NCBI GenBank assembly: GCA_900074725.1
Contig: LT598455.1
Span: 1,346,527-1,410,526 of the forward strand
DNA length: 64,000 nt
Reading direction: 5' to 3'
Source of the DNA: Lachancea dasiensis
Lineage: Eukaryota; Ascomycota; Saccharomycetes; Saccharomycetales; Saccharomycetaceae
Both the position numbers and the translations under genes were made by a program. Position 1 is the first letter of the stretch; every line of letters begins with the position of its first letter. Positions 21,281 to 32,225 of the stretch are shown in pieces. Under the pieces are notes generated by a model that made no database searches, was not told where the DNA came from, and saw only the letters and a program-made list of their open reading frames with translations.

Positions 21281-22930
21281 CTAAGCGATGACGAAACCCA
21301 CACCAGCAGTGGCACCAATCGCCACTAGAGCAGTCATAAAGACCTTGCTTAAAGAACCTTGAGTATTGGACACAGCAGCGTTCTTTTTGTCGGAAGAGCT
21401 GCTGGAGCTGGAGCTGGAGCTGGAGCTAGAGTTAGAACCAGAACCAGAGGAAGAACCAGAGCCGGAGTCCGAGCCAGAAGTGGAAAATGTCGACAAATCG
21501 CTAGCAGAACCGGTGCCGACAGTGCCGACCTGACTCAAAGCAGAGCTACAGGCAGAAGCAGTGGTGGCGGACTGCAGGGAGGCGGAGCCGTCGAAATCAC
21601 AGGCGGATTTGCTCTTTCCGTTCTTCACGTAGTAGTTGTTCAAAACAAAAGACAGCTGGTCCTTGGGGCTACAGAAGGAGTAAGCACCGTAGCTCCCAGA
21701 TGTACCATTGGCACTGATACCATCACAGGAAACGTCACCGCAGACAATGCCGAAAAGATCGCCATAGTCTTCCTCATCAACATCATCTGAAACGACGCAT
21801 GTAAGGGAGTTGGACATACAGTCACACAAGTCTTTGTTAGGAGTTGGTGGTAGCTTAGTGGCTGCCTTCCAGTTGGAGTTGGTGGCAGGACAAGCTAGAG
21901 AGGTGGAAGATGGCGTATAAGAGTCGGAGTTGGCGGAACTTGGGGAAACACTGTTAATTTCCTCGGAGTAGTAGCTGTAATCCTTCAATGTGCTGACTTT
22001 GTCGTCATCGATGGAGACTAGCCCATAGTTATTGGCCTCTTCGAAGTACAGATAAACAATACCACCAGACCAGACGTCAGTCATGTCGTCACCGTAAAGC
22101 GTTCCGACTTCTTCGAATTTTCTGGGTTGGACGGCATTACAACCGTATTCCGAAAAGAAAGCTGGGATGCTCAAATTGGCGAAATCATTTGTTCTGTCCT
22201 GGTAACCAGAAGTTTTGAAAGTGGAAGAACCACACCACTCGTACATGTTGATACCGTAGAAGTCGGCCTTGACGTCGTCATCACCACAGGCGAAGTAGTC
22301 GGCCATAGCCACTCTGGTATCCTCATCATCGTTGGTGGAGTACCCGACAGGGATGTCTCTGTAACCCTGGTCCTTGATGTACTTCTTCACGTCTCTGACG
22401 GCGGCCTTGACGAAAGGAGAGGCATTAGTGTTGGACTTGTTGTTGGTAACTTCATTACCAGCGAAGAAACCTAGAATGTTGGTGTAGTTGTGGAATTTGT
22501 CCACAACTGACGTGTAACGCTCGTAAAGCTCCACAGTCCACGAAGGGCTGTCTCTGTCGATGGAAATCGAGGGCTCAGACAAATCAGCAATAACGTAGAT
22601 GCCCGCATTACTCAAGGCGTTCATACACTGAGTGTGATCTAGCGAGGTGTTCAGAGCGTACACGCGGATGGTGTTGGTGTCCACGGCCTGCATGTAAGGG
22701 ATATCTCTGGAACAGGCACTATAGTCCGCTAGAGGATCAGTGAAGGTATCACCCGAAGTGCTGTTGGCACTGTCTTCCTGGTAAGCGATACCTTTGATGT
22801 AAAACTGAGAACCGTTGTTGGAGAAAAAGAACTTGTTTCCCTTGACTTCGATAGCTGGCAGATCATCGGCAGAGACGGTACTGGCCAAAAACGAGCCAAG
22901 CGAGAGGGCCGCGAGCTTGGTAAACAGCAT
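21281..22930 (-). CDS. GAS1: GAS1-type beta-1,3-glucanosyltransferase, copy A (GH72, GPI)
   Basis: 549 residues from an ATG with a signal peptide cleaved near residue 21 (STVSA-DD). The catalytic glutamates E160 and E261 align almost exactly with E161 and E262 of S. cerevisiae Gas1. The order is GH72 domain, CBM43/X8 cysteine module ([22 protein letters not shown]), serine-rich linker and hydrophobic GPI signal. It works at the plasma membrane and wall in extending beta-1,3-glucan. Its neighbour upstream is the glucan synthase FKS3. Length and spacing make this the more S. cerevisiae-like copy. The function of having two copies is unknown; they may differ in expression. Confidence 0.96.
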   Translation of the reverse strand: MLFTKLAALSLGSFLASTVSADDLPAIEVKGNKFFFSNNGSQFYIKGIAYQEDSANSTSGDTFTDPLADYSACSRDIPYMQAVDTNTIRVYALNTSLDHTQCMNALSNAGIYVIADLSEPSISIDRDSPSWTVELYERYTSVVDKFHNYTNILGFFAGNEVTNNKSNTNASPFVKAAVRDVKKYIKDQGYRDIPVGYSTNDDEDTRVAMADYFACGDDDVKADFYGINMYEWCGSSTFKTSGYQDRTNDFANLSIPAFFSEYGCNAVQPRKFEEVGTLYGDDMTDVWSGGIVYLYFEEANNYGLVSIDDDKVSTLKDYSYYSEEINSVSPSSANSDSYTPSSTSLACPATNSNWKAATKLPPTPNKDLCDCMSNSLTCVVSDDVDEEDYGDLFGIVCGDVSCDGISANGTSGSYGAYSFCSPKDQLSFVLNNYYVKNGKSKSACDFDGSASLQSATTASACSSALSQVGTVGTGSASDLSTFSTSGSDSGSGSSSGSGSNSSSSSSSSSSSSSDKKNAAVSNTQGSLSKVFMTALVAIGATAGVGFVIA

Positions 22931-23779
22931 ACTTTGAATTTGCTTGTGAAGAGCGAGACAGTAGTATGGAAATCTTAGAATACTCTATCTCGAGCCTGGG
23001 ATCTCACTGAAAACTCAAAACTGACCAAACCTTTAGTTTGAATTCAAATTCACCTTTGAGCCTTTTATTTAGAGAGCGGATGGTTCGAAAACTCTACGGA
23101 TGGAGGCTTTTTGTCGTGGTTGTTCTTTCCTACACCGAGTCGTAGAGGGCCTTTGCCCATCCATCGCCAGGAAAAACGAGTCCGTTTTAATATTTTTTTT
23201 CTTTTCGCGTTAAGAATCTTCTCGCAGTTAAAAACCACTCAAACCGGTAACTAATCCAAAACAAAGTAATTAATGGCGGAGAGACGTGGATTCCTTTGAA
23301 CATGGTACCTCAAGCGGTTGTTTTGGCACTAACAAGGAAAACTGGTTCAGTCAAGCAATGGTTTATGATCTTTCGCGTAGCAATTGGCAGTTAAATAAGG
23401 AGAGAGCGAGGCTACATAATCTTACCACTTTAGCACTCAAAAGCGTACATAAGAAATGCTCCGGTTTGAACTCTTTCGCACGGCTGGAGCAGTCTGCATG
23501 AGATTTGGCTGACTTCAAGCTCAAACCAGTTGATCGCCACTTTTACGTTCGGTGGTCTAGAAGACAGGAGACCAGTTTGTCGGCAGGCACATTAGGCGTT
23601 ATCTCCCTTTTAGGAGAAGAAAATGCCGTATCTGGACATCCTGTGCGCTTTTGGCTGCTTCGGCGACAGGACAGACGGAGGTCATCTCCAGAATTGATCA
23701 AAAAGAACGAAATGAAACGGTGGTGCACCGGTGATGTGCCTCAAATACGGGAAAATGTTTTCATTCTGGCGGCCTCAAT
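22931..23779. promoter_or_regulatory. GAS1 copy A promoter and FKS3 3' region
   Basis: An 849-bp gap lies upstream of copy A and after the FKS3 stop. A T-rich run occurs at 23190-23208. Short plus-strand frames here (23286-23501 and 23505-23783) show no known family and overlap likely control sequence, so I do not call them. Confidence 0.45.
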
Positions 23780-26700
23780 TTAAGGCACTGTTCTAAAAAC
23801 AGGCATGGGCGGCGTCGCGGTCAAGATATTTGGAGGTGCTCTGCTGCCGGTGTCGTTATTGTCTTGGCCTTTGGGCTGGACGAGACCCTGCAGATATGAG
23901 CCACGGAACAGCTCGGGCCCTATTGGAAGGAACTCAGCCACGTAGAATGGACTAATTAGCAAAACTAGGAATATGATCAACATTAAGCAGTGCAGGAGGA
24001 AATACTTGCGTACAATGCGCTTCCTGCGTTCCTTCTGTCTTTTTGTGTAGGCGAGCTTATTTGAAACCAAACTTCTCGGTTTCATCCAAAAGAGAATCAT
24101 TGAATGCCAGTAGTCAACGAATGGGGTAAATACTAACGGTAGTTGTACAAACATCAGGAGATGTCCCAATATGAAGTCTGCCGCGAAAAGACTGCATTCA
24201 ATTGTTTTGACAAACAGCTCTCTCGTGGGCTGCAGCGCAGCGGACCATCCCATCCCTGTGTTGTACCACTTACCGGACCACCAAGCCAAATGCGATCTAT
24301 TGTTCTTGTACTCGCGGGTCAGAATTAATATCGTGAAAACCTGCAGAAGCATGCCTTGGACGTTTATACAAGCAATCAGCAACAGCAGTGCTCTCGAGAA
24401 ATTCCAACCTTCCAAAAACCACATTAGTTCGAAGTCTATCAAGTAGATTATTACAGAGAAGGAATGGACCACGGCCGCTATCGTAGCCCCAGTCTTCTTA
24501 CAGCACAAGGAAAGGACCGGTGCAGCAAAGCAGGACAGTGAGAAACACACCAGCAACACCGCGATGTTTCCAAAAATAGGCAGAAAAGTCACAATGCCAA
24601 GCCTTATTACAGCGTTGGTAGGCTCGACCATGGTGACCCCAGTTTGGGCGTTGATGAATGTGTACGCAGTAAAACTTAAGCTCACAGAGAAAACGGGAAC
24701 CAAAATTTCGGCAACGAAGATATCTGGAAGTTGGGCCTTCTTAGTTTCACAAGCGTTTCTTTCGGAAACATCCTCGATCAACTTGCTCTTGAAACCAGTA
24801 AATTTTACCCTTGAGCTCCGCACATACTCCACCCAAGAATTCTCCTCGAACTTGGTGTTCCCCCGGGACAACCAGTGAATGAAATTTCTGTAGTCCACAA
24901 AGAAATCGCTAAAGGTAAACTGATGTGGATTAAATATAAACGGCGCTAGACACATCGAAATGACCGTAATCCAAAACCAGAGAAGAGCTGGTTGCCACAT
25001 AGCGACCGTTGCAAAGACTAACATGAGGAATATTTTGGAGCCCGAATAGATTGAGCTAGAAGCGAATTTTGAGTACAATTCAGGGAAATCCAACCTTGTT
25101 ATCGCAAAACCTCGCCCCGTTGAAATGTATTTGGCTCCTCCAAAGGTGACATTTGCAAGAAGAGCACTAGCGTAAATCTGGCACACAAAAACCTCAAAGA
25201 AGGATGCCAAAGAAAGTAAATGATGCAAAAATCTGGAAAACGCTTTCCAAACACCTTTTTCTAAAAGCTCTTGTATTAACAATGGAGCAAAGGCAATAAA
25301 AAAAACGATGAAGATTGAAAGCACGAAAATGCTCACCCAATGGAGAACAGGTTCAATATTATAACAGCCGATTGGTCGCTGCAAATCAGTTATCGGTAAG
25401 TCACGATTGTAGCTACATTTGACACTTTCGTGGTTAAGAGACCCCAGATTTATTAACAGAACGAAAAACACCTGAACAGAAAGTGTGATAAATAGGTTGT
25501 TCAAGTGAAAGCCAGCATGTGCATAGAAAAAGGATAGAAAGCGGTCAATAGGAAGTTGCGTACCGAGGTAGTAGTACTCCCTCGAAAGAAGCTGTTCGCC
25601 CATCCCAGCGCCAATTTTAGTGGTGAAATTTAAGATTGAGCCAAACCCCAGATCCCGACCTTTCCCACATTGGTAATAATCGCTATGTTTGATTCTCCCT
25701 CCGCGACAGACGGCCGTCATGCCAGCGTATATATCTTCATTCAAATGTAAACCTTTTTGAGCTTTAGAAATCCCACCTCTTGTGGTCATGAAAATGGCAT
25801 TAAGAAAGTCAGGATGGCCGTAATGCAACTTGCCACCAATTTCCGCCAAGGTGCGCGCAAATAGGGTTCCAAAGGTTTGCTCTTTACCAGCGGCAATATC
25901 TCCTAGAACACCGATATTTTCCGAAAAAATATATTCTCGAGCTCCCACAATGGCAACTGGAGCAGGCCCCACCCCATACTCAATGCCTGGGATATAGGGA
26001 ATGTTTTCTTCCATGTCAAGTTCTTCAAACTCGCTCAAGACCGACCTGATTTTCAAGCATTCTTCCAAGTAATTATCTTGGTTAGCATCAATTACTTGAA
26101 TGTATTCTCCGCGATAGAATATTAACGAATGATTTTGATTGTCTGATTTTCCATCGCCGAGAATAGGGTTTCCCGAGAGACGTACCCTGAACCGCGGAAC
26201 TCTCTTACCTGTCACTTGGTCGAAACTGCAATTTCCATCTATAAGACAAGAGTAGAAATGGGGTTCCGCCCCAGGCTGAGAAACTTCTTCCAAATATGAT
26301 ATGCACATGTCTGGATAGGCCCTCAGAAGTAATTCGGTTGCTTCTTGCTCATCTTGCCGAAACTTGCTTAATCTCTGCATTGCAACCAACATCCTGAACT
26401 TTCTCCTCGATAGATTTTCCAGCTCAGCTTCTAAAGCCTCGAAATTGGCGCCAAAAGCCAGAACTACTGAAGGATTCTCAATTCTATAAAGCAGCTTTAT
26501 AGCTTTTGAGTAATTCATAAAGCCGGTTATGGTTCGATAAAGTGTTTGAAACCGCAAAGATGCCCAAATTCTAGTCCTCAAAGTGTATTCGGGATCCGAT
26601 TTGCTAAATCCCATACAATAATAAGGTAAATCTTGAATCTTGCTTTGAATGAAAGTAAATCTGTCATGCGCATCCTTGGTGGAATTGTCAACACTATTCC

Positions 26701-29077
26701 TCTGCGAGACATCGCTGTTCTCTAGACCGTCGCTGTAGTCCATATCGCCCTCAACTGAAAGCAACTTGGTGTCTCGCACAAAACATTCCCACTCGATAGG
26801 ATGTAGATGCTTGAGGTATTCTAATAATGTGATCCGCGTTTTCGTGGACTCTTCTTTGATAATTTCTTTCAAAGATAGCAGAATCTTTTCTGAATAATGA
26901 GGGATCAATACGGTGAACGTCGGCATACATTCAACAGGCATAGGTTCCGCGATTGGAGTAGATAGAGATTGAGCGAAGAAAGATACACGGCGTTCCGCTT
27001 CTGAGTTTTCAGGGAAAAACTCCATGGATTTGAAAGTTGAATCATCTTGGGCTACAAAAAACGTTGGAGACTTGAGTGCCCTCTTGTCATGCGTCATGGA
27101 ATCCACCTGCTGATAGAGCAGTCTCTGGACGTGGTCGATTGATAATAGGTGCTCACGATACATTGATATGACAATCGCATTCCAGACTTGGGAAACTAAA
27201 ATCTTAGGTTTATACTTCACATCCATTTCGGAAGTTGCCAAGATTTTGGAATGAATTCGCTTGGGGAGTCGCGAATAGATGTTCTTCCATGGGGTCAGAA
27301 TAGAGGTACCCAGTGAAAAGGACAGAATGATGGAAAACACACAGTTACAAATGATGTACCATAGGTAAGTGTCGAGGAAGAAAAGAATCAAATCAGTCAA
27401 CACCATGACACCTAACGTAATTTTGGGCTGAAGACGGCAAACGTGTGTTCTAAGAAGTGCATCGCCCTTACACCTACTCATGTCCATAATAGACAATACC
27501 CTTAGTGGATCTCGCAATGACAACGTGAGGAAGAAATACGATTCGATGAACTTACCCACAAAGACAAATAGCCACAGGCCCCATGAAAACCACTTACTTC
27601 GTCCTGTCAACTTGGGAAATTGGGCTGTAAAGGTTTGAGACGAAATGTAACGCCTGCTCTTCTGTCCCTTGCGCAAGTAAGATCCAAACAAACCACCCAA
27701 AGGTCTAAGAGCAAAGAAGAGAGTGGTAAGGATTGCAATCACCAGCTGCACGATGGATGTGATATAGGCATATCCGGAATGAACATCAAGCGGGAAAAAT
27801 CCAAAAACGTAGATAGAAGGAGCCACGTTAATAAATAGGCACAGCAGCAACCCAATCATTCTGCGGGTCAAATGTTGGCCCCCGGGCCACTTTCTTGGAA
27901 CAAAACTCCATTCAAATAGAGTTGCAACTATCTGAATCAAGCAAGTTACGGTACCGCCCAGAGCTACTGCTGACAACTTGGCTTGTGGTGTGGGAGGATT
28001 GTTGAGTAATTGAATGTAATCCTTGGTGTAGAGAGTCGGTGCATTGAAAGAGGTGAAAAACCAGAAGGACGATAGGTGAATTATCCAAATACGGTTGAAG
28101 TTAGTAGCACAGTGCATCCAGGTGCGGGTTTCCCTATATGTCTTGTAGAAGGCCTTTGACCATTGAACGTCCTTGAGAAGCAGATACCTTTCATGGAGTG
28201 GCCTGTCTACTAGCCGTTCATCGGACTGGAGAACGAGAGATTCGAGACCCTCGGGATACCAGAACAATTGGTTCACGTCATCATACCCGATGATGTCCTT
28301 ATGATCTTTTTCAAGTCTGGTTAATTTACCATTTTGCACGTCCACATCGTAAACTTGAGATCTCAAAAACCTGTACAGCGGGGTAATAACCCCATCCAAG
28401 TAAGAATACTCTGGTCTTCTCTGCTGACATGCTTCTTGTGTACTTGCATCGTGGTCCAATGCACATTTGAAGATGAAGCATAGACACTCGGGAGTAAATC
28501 GTATTTGGTTGGCCTCCCCCCAACACAAAAAATACAGTGCCAACTGGCGCATCATCTGGGCCGGCTCTAACTGGCGCATCTTGAGTTTCCACTTGTAATC
28601 TGCGATTTTGTAAAATTTGTCGTCTTTCAGCTGGGCTGGCGTGAACGAGATTTTCGGGTGGCTTTTGATAAACTCCTCCTCTCTCTCTTTCCAGTGGAGC
28701 AGCTGATCCTCGATAGAGACCCCCCGTTTCTTTGCAAAGTCCCGGTTGCGTTTCCGGGACTTCCCATGTAGCTTCATGTTTTGGAAGCCAATGTCCTCGT
28801 CGAGGTCTAACTGCGCGGCAAAAAACCATTTTTTGTAGTTGGCCTCATCACCGCCAATGTAGGACGCATGAAGGGTGACGAGGGCCATCTGCGCGTTTGA
28901 GCGACTGGCACGAGAATCCAACTGGACCAGAAGATGCTCGAGCATGTTTTCCTTAGAGGAGTGCTGGAACCCGAACTTTAAGGTTAAGTCCTGAAAAATG
29001 TCACTGATTTCCGTAACGGTAACGGGAACTTGGTCATCGTGGCACCAGGCCGGGAACTGGACACTGAAGGCGGACAT
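23780..29077 (-). CDS. FKS3: 1,3-beta-glucan synthase catalytic subunit, FKS3 type
   Basis: 1765 residues from the ATG at 29077 (MSAFSVQFPAW); the frame extends to 29092 only from a GTG. It is close to S. cerevisiae Fks3 (1785). The N-terminal FKS1 domain contains LALYFLCWGEANQIRFTPEC. Six or so membrane helices follow, then the large cytosolic GT48 region with FSENIGVLGDIAAGKEQTFGT, TRGGISKAQKGLHLNEDIY and GKGRDLGFGS, then a C-terminal block of helices. The enzyme makes linear beta-1,3-glucan from UDP-glucose in the plasma membrane. The FKS3 assignment rests on position beside GAS1 (YMR306W) and on length. Fks3 is linked to spore-wall formation in S. cerevisiae. The reading frame is intact. 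Confidence 0.95.
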   Translation of the reverse strand: MSAFSVQFPAWCHDDQVPVTVTEISDIFQDLTLKFGFQHSSKENMLEHLLVQLDSRASRSNAQMALVTLHASYIGGDEANYKKWFFAAQLDLDEDIGFQNMKLHGKSRKRNRDFAKKRGVSIEDQLLHWKEREEEFIKSHPKISFTPAQLKDDKFYKIADYKWKLKMRQLEPAQMMRQLALYFLCWGEANQIRFTPECLCFIFKCALDHDASTQEACQQRRPEYSYLDGVITPLYRFLRSQVYDVDVQNGKLTRLEKDHKDIIGYDDVNQLFWYPEGLESLVLQSDERLVDRPLHERYLLLKDVQWSKAFYKTYRETRTWMHCATNFNRIWIIHLSSFWFFTSFNAPTLYTKDYIQLLNNPPTPQAKLSAVALGGTVTCLIQIVATLFEWSFVPRKWPGGQHLTRRMIGLLLCLFINVAPSIYVFGFFPLDVHSGYAYITSIVQLVIAILTTLFFALRPLGGLFGSYLRKGQKSRRYISSQTFTAQFPKLTGRSKWFSWGLWLFVFVGKFIESYFFLTLSLRDPLRVLSIMDMSRCKGDALLRTHVCRLQPKITLGVMVLTDLILFFLDTYLWYIICNCVFSIILSFSLGTSILTPWKNIYSRLPKRIHSKILATSEMDVKYKPKILVSQVWNAIVISMYREHLLSIDHVQRLLYQQVDSMTHDKRALKSPTFFVAQDDSTFKSMEFFPENSEAERRVSFFAQSLSTPIAEPMPVECMPTFTVLIPHYSEKILLSLKEIIKEESTKTRITLLEYLKHLHPIEWECFVRDTKLLSVEGDMDYSDGLENSDVSQRNSVDNSTKDAHDRFTFIQSKIQDLPYYCMGFSKSDPEYTLRTRIWASLRFQTLYRTITGFMNYSKAIKLLYRIENPSVVLAFGANFEALEAELENLSRRKFRMLVAMQRLSKFRQDEQEATELLLRAYPDMCISYLEEVSQPGAEPHFYSCLIDGNCSFDQVTGKRVPRFRVRLSGNPILGDGKSDNQNHSLIFYRGEYIQVIDANQDNYLEECLKIRSVLSEFEELDMEENIPYIPGIEYGVGPAPVAIVGAREYIFSENIGVLGDIAAGKEQTFGTLFARTLAEIGGKLHYGHPDFLNAIFMTTRGGISKAQKGLHLNEDIYAGMTAVCRGGRIKHSDYYQCGKGRDLGFGSILNFTTKIGAGMGEQLLSREYYYLGTQLPIDRFLSFFYAHAGFHLNNLFITLSVQVFFVLLINLGSLNHESVKCSYNRDLPITDLQRPIGCYNIEPVLHWVSIFVLSIFIVFFIAFAPLLIQELLEKGVWKAFSRFLHHLLSLASFFEVFVCQIYASALLANVTFGGAKYISTGRGFAITRLDFPELYSKFASSSIYSGSKIFLMLVFATVAMWQPALLWFWITVISMCLAPFIFNPHQFTFSDFFVDYRNFIHWLSRGNTKFEENSWVEYVRSSRVKFTGFKSKLIEDVSERNACETKKAQLPDIFVAEILVPVFSVSLSFTAYTFINAQTGVTMVEPTNAVIRLGIVTFLPIFGNIAVLLVCFSLSCFAAPVLSLCCKKTGATIAAVVHSFSVIIYLIDFELMWFLEGWNFSRALLLLIACINVQGMLLQVFTILILTREYKNNRSHLAWWSGKWYNTGMGWSAALQPTRELFVKTIECSLFAADFILGHLLMFVQLPLVFTPFVDYWHSMILFWMKPRSLVSNKLAYTKRQKERRKRIVRKYFLLHCLMLIIFLVLLISPFYVAEFLPIGPELFRGSYLQGLVQPKGQDNNDTGSRAPPNILTATPPMPVFRTVP

Positions 29078-30711
29078 GGTTGGTGATGGCACTTTGTATC
29101 AAAGGGTAGTGCAAGTGAGAGGGAAGTATATCTTGCCCCCTTGTTTATATATCAATTAGCCGCCAACTCCACAAAAACAGACTAAAACACGAGCGAGGAG
29201 GTGGATTAGACGCGCATAGCAAGAGAAAAATCCACGAGAGTACAAGCATTATCATACAGATGACAACGACAAGTGGAGGCTATATATGAGGGGGCCAGAG
29301 GCTAACCAGTGTGGGCGGTGGCTGTTTACTAGACTGCTCGCTAAGCTAGGTGTCAAACGTTTCGAAAAATATTATCGAGATCTGGAGCTAAAAATGCATC
29401 TCTATGCCATTCTGCTTGCCTCAAAGTACCCAGGGCCGGGATGATGAATGAAAGTACCCTAACAGTGAACTACAAACCAACTGAAATGGCCCGCCCGGTT
29501 TTTTCGGCAATTTGCTAGGACAATCTAAGCTGCACAGAGTTGTATAACACGACGAGAATACTACAGCTCGCGGTAACGAAATCAGTGACGTTGTGTGGAC
29601 AGCTGCACCTGCATCCAAGGTCCAAGCTGTGCACTCGCATCTCTTTTGGCAGAAGTAGACAGAATCCAAGGTATAGTCGCTGAAGCCACTGAATCTGAAG
29701 TTACAGGGCACAAAAACCGAGTCTCTTCTGCGAAAAGACAGGAGAAACTCGCCACCAACTTGCGCACCGGTTTCCAAGTAGGCTCCAGTGCTCAAATCCG
29801 AGAGCTACTTGGTTTATGTCACGTGACTAATAAGGAAGGATTCCATCGGAATACCCAAAGTATCTGGCCCAAGTCACGTGCTACCAATGAAAGAAAGAAA
29901 GCACCCGCCATACCCGCTAGATACCTAATGTGATCTCGCTCCGGCTGAGATCTTGGGCTCCCGTTTCAGCCTTTCCCCAGAACCTTGCCCGTCCCGCTCA
30001 CAGCTTTCTCCCACGACAACCTCCCTCCGTTCGACTTCTCAATTGGGCCAAAAACCCATAACTAACTCTCAGCGCACCTCTTCTTTGCCAATTCGAGGCC
30101 AAGAAAAAATAAAAAACGTCAATATTGCCACGTCAACCACCGCCGCGAACGGCCACGATTTTGAGCTCCAAATCGACGCCCGTTAACCAAGCTCAGACCA
30201 CAGTATCGTGCTTTACTACTTTGTTTTACTATCTTGTTTTACTCCGTTTACGGTAGGAAGAAAACTTTGTCGTCGCACGCACGCACGAAAATCACTCGAG
30301 CACACACAGATCGGGCGAAAAGCCGAATCAGGAAGACGCAGACCAATACCTAATCGGGATGGTCGTGGGACGCAGCGTAGGAGAGCGTGGGATTCCGTAG
30401 ACCAGTGAAACAGGCCTAGATACGGGAAGAGTCGAGGCGAAGCGAGGTATGGCGTTGCGCTGTGGAAAATGTGAAGAAGTTGAGGTGTGAAGTTGAAAGT
30501 TGACCTTGTGCACACCACTTTAGTTTGTAGTCCGATAGGAATATTCAACTCTCGCCAACGTCCAACTGACAGTCCTTCCTTAACAAATACTCCTGCAGCG
30601 AGCGTCGAACAATATCCAACGGTTCATACAGTATCCCAACTATACTTTTGAATTCTCTTCATATCCTGTACTATCTTTTAGCACCTCTTGACCAGATTTC
30701 TGTTCATTGAC
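29078..30711. promoter_or_regulatory. Long divergent FKS3/SCW promoter region
   Basis: This 1.63-kb region separates two divergent wall genes. Two CACGTG cores occur at 29820-29825 (inside the palindrome GTCACGTGAC) and 29875-29880. The right part (about 29930-30640) is relatively GC-rich and could hold a long 5' leader for the wall glucanase. Open frames on both strands, the longest 124 codons at 29421-29795 on the minus strand, have low-complexity or unlikely composition and I do not call them. Confidence 0.5.
29820..29880. promoter_or_regulatory. Paired CACGTG (Cbf1-type) sites
   Basis: Two CACGTG hexamers lie 55 bp apart, both preceded by GT. The first is part of a perfect 10-bp palindrome. 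In yeasts such sites bind Cbf1 or Pho4. Binding here is inferred. Confidence 0.5.
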
Positions 30712-31899
30712 ATGCGTTTCTCCCAGGTTCTCTCGTCTGCCACTCTAGCTGGCGCTGCTTTGGCCAACCCCATGGGCCACGAGCACGTCCCTCATAAGAG
30801 AGACGTAGCTTACGTGACCAACGTCCAGACTACCACCGTGTACGGTACCGCTCCTCAGCAAATTGGCGGCCAGTCCACGACTCTGGCTCTTGACGCCTCC
30901 AACTCGGTGGCCCAACAAGCTGCTACACAGACGTCTTCGCTATCGGGGCTCTCCAGAGGCGTTGAGGCCGCTCCTAGCGAGGCTCCATCCTCCACCGCCA
31001 GCGCTTCGTCCTCTGTTGGCACCTCCTCTTCTTCCGCGTCGTCCTCTGTTGGCACCTCCTCTTCCGCTTCTACCAGCAGCTCCTCATCCTCTTCTGCTCC
31101 TTCCAGCAGCTCTTCCTCTTCTGTCGGTTCCAGCGGTGCCAAAGGTATCACCTACTCTCCTTACAGCAACTCTGGTGCTTGTAAGAGCTCTTCGGACATC
31201 GCTTCCGACTTGGCCCAACTTTCAGGTTACGATATCATCAGACTTTACGGTGTGGACTGCGACCAAGTGTCCGCCGTTTTGCAAGCTAAGAGCTCCAACC
31301 AAAAAGTGTTTTTGGGTATCTACTACGTCGACGCTATTCAGGATGGTGTCGACACCATCAAGAGCGCCATTGAAGCTCATGGCTCTTGGGACGATGTCCA
31401 TGCAATCTCCATTGGTAACGAATTGGTCAACTCTGGTTCTGCCTCTGTTTCTCAAGTAGGTTCTTACGTCTCCGAAGGTAGATCCGCTTTAAAGTCTGCT
31501 GGTTACACCGGCTCTGTTGTTTCTGTGGATACTTTCATTGCTGTCATTAACAACCCTGGTTTGTGCGACCACTCTGACTTCATGGCTGTCAACGCCCACG
31601 CTTACTTTGACTACAATACCGCCGCTGAAGACGCCGGTAGCTGGTTGGTCGAGCAAATCCAAAGAGTCTGGGGTGCTTGCCAAGGTAACAAGGAAGTGTT
31701 GATCACTGAGTCCGGATGGCCTTCCAAGGGTGAAACTTTGGGTAAAGCGGTAGCGTCCAAGAGCAATCAAGAAAGTGCCATTAGCTCTATTGAGTCTTCT
31801 TGCGGTTCTGATGTTATTTTGTTCACTGCTTTTAACGACTACTGGAAGGCCGATGGTGCTTACGGTTGCGAAAAATACTGGGGTATTCAATCTAGCTAA
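30712..31899 (+). CDS. SCW10: Soluble cell-wall glucanase, SCW4/SCW10 type (GH17)
   Basis: 395 residues from the ATG at 30712 (MRFSQVLSS); the frame is open upstream only from a TTG. A signal peptide ends around ALA. A Kex2-type KR site at residues 29-30 (PHKRDVAY) follows, then a long Ser/Ala/Thr-rich stretch to about residue 140. The GH17 domain has both catalytic glutamates, E237 in SIGNELVNSG and E333 in LITESGWPS. The family acts on wall beta-1,3-glucan and is released as a soluble or loosely bound wall protein. S. cerevisiae kept two WGD copies (SCW10 on XIII, SCW4 on VII); this single gene represents both. Codon use looks biased towards highly expressed codons. Confidence 0.95.
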   Translation: MRFSQVLSSATLAGAALANPMGHEHVPHKRDVAYVTNVQTTTVYGTAPQQIGGQSTTLALDASNSVAQQAATQTSSLSGLSRGVEAAPSEAPSSTASASSSVGTSSSSASSSVGTSSSASTSSSSSSSAPSSSSSSSVGSSGAKGITYSPYSNSGACKSSSDIASDLAQLSGYDIIRLYGVDCDQVSAVLQAKSSNQKVFLGIYYVDAIQDGVDTIKSAIEAHGSWDDVHAISIGNELVNSGSASVSQVGSYVSEGRSALKSAGYTGSVVSVDTFIAVINNPGLCDHSDFMAVNAHAYFDYNTAAEDAGSWLVEQIQRVWGACQGNKEVLITESGWPSKGETLGKAVASKSNQESAISSIESSCGSDVILFTAFNDYWKADGAYGCEKYWGIQSS

Positions 31900-32225
31900 T
31901 CGCCTCTCCGAGTCGGTTCAAGCTTGTAATATTATTTTGACCGAGCGCCAATTTTGTCAATTTTTCCTTTCTTACTTCAGTTCCCAACACTCTTGTTCTT
32001 TATCTTTCAAAGATGTATTTTGGTTCCTTACTATGTGCTTGTTTATTAGGATCGAACTGTATACCCGAGGTTTTCGATGAATCCTCATCTTTCGCTGATG
32101 TCATGAGGACATTTATAGCTTTAAATACCTTTACTTTCTAACCATGGATTATTGATTATTATTACAGATAGATCGTTTGCCTTGTTGATGAGAACACGCG
32201 TAGGCCGTCGTTAGTATGAACAATG

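Noticed and set aside
29421-29795. 124-codon minus-strand frame in the FKS3/SCW gap
   Set aside because: Unlikely composition, no motif, and overlapping frames on both strands of GC-rich DNA.
29811-29830. TTTATGTCACGTGAC considered as part of a point centromere
   Set aside because: CDEI-like CACGTG is present, but I see no AT-rich CDEII of the right size followed by a CDEIII (TGTTT...CCGAA) near it or near the other sites.
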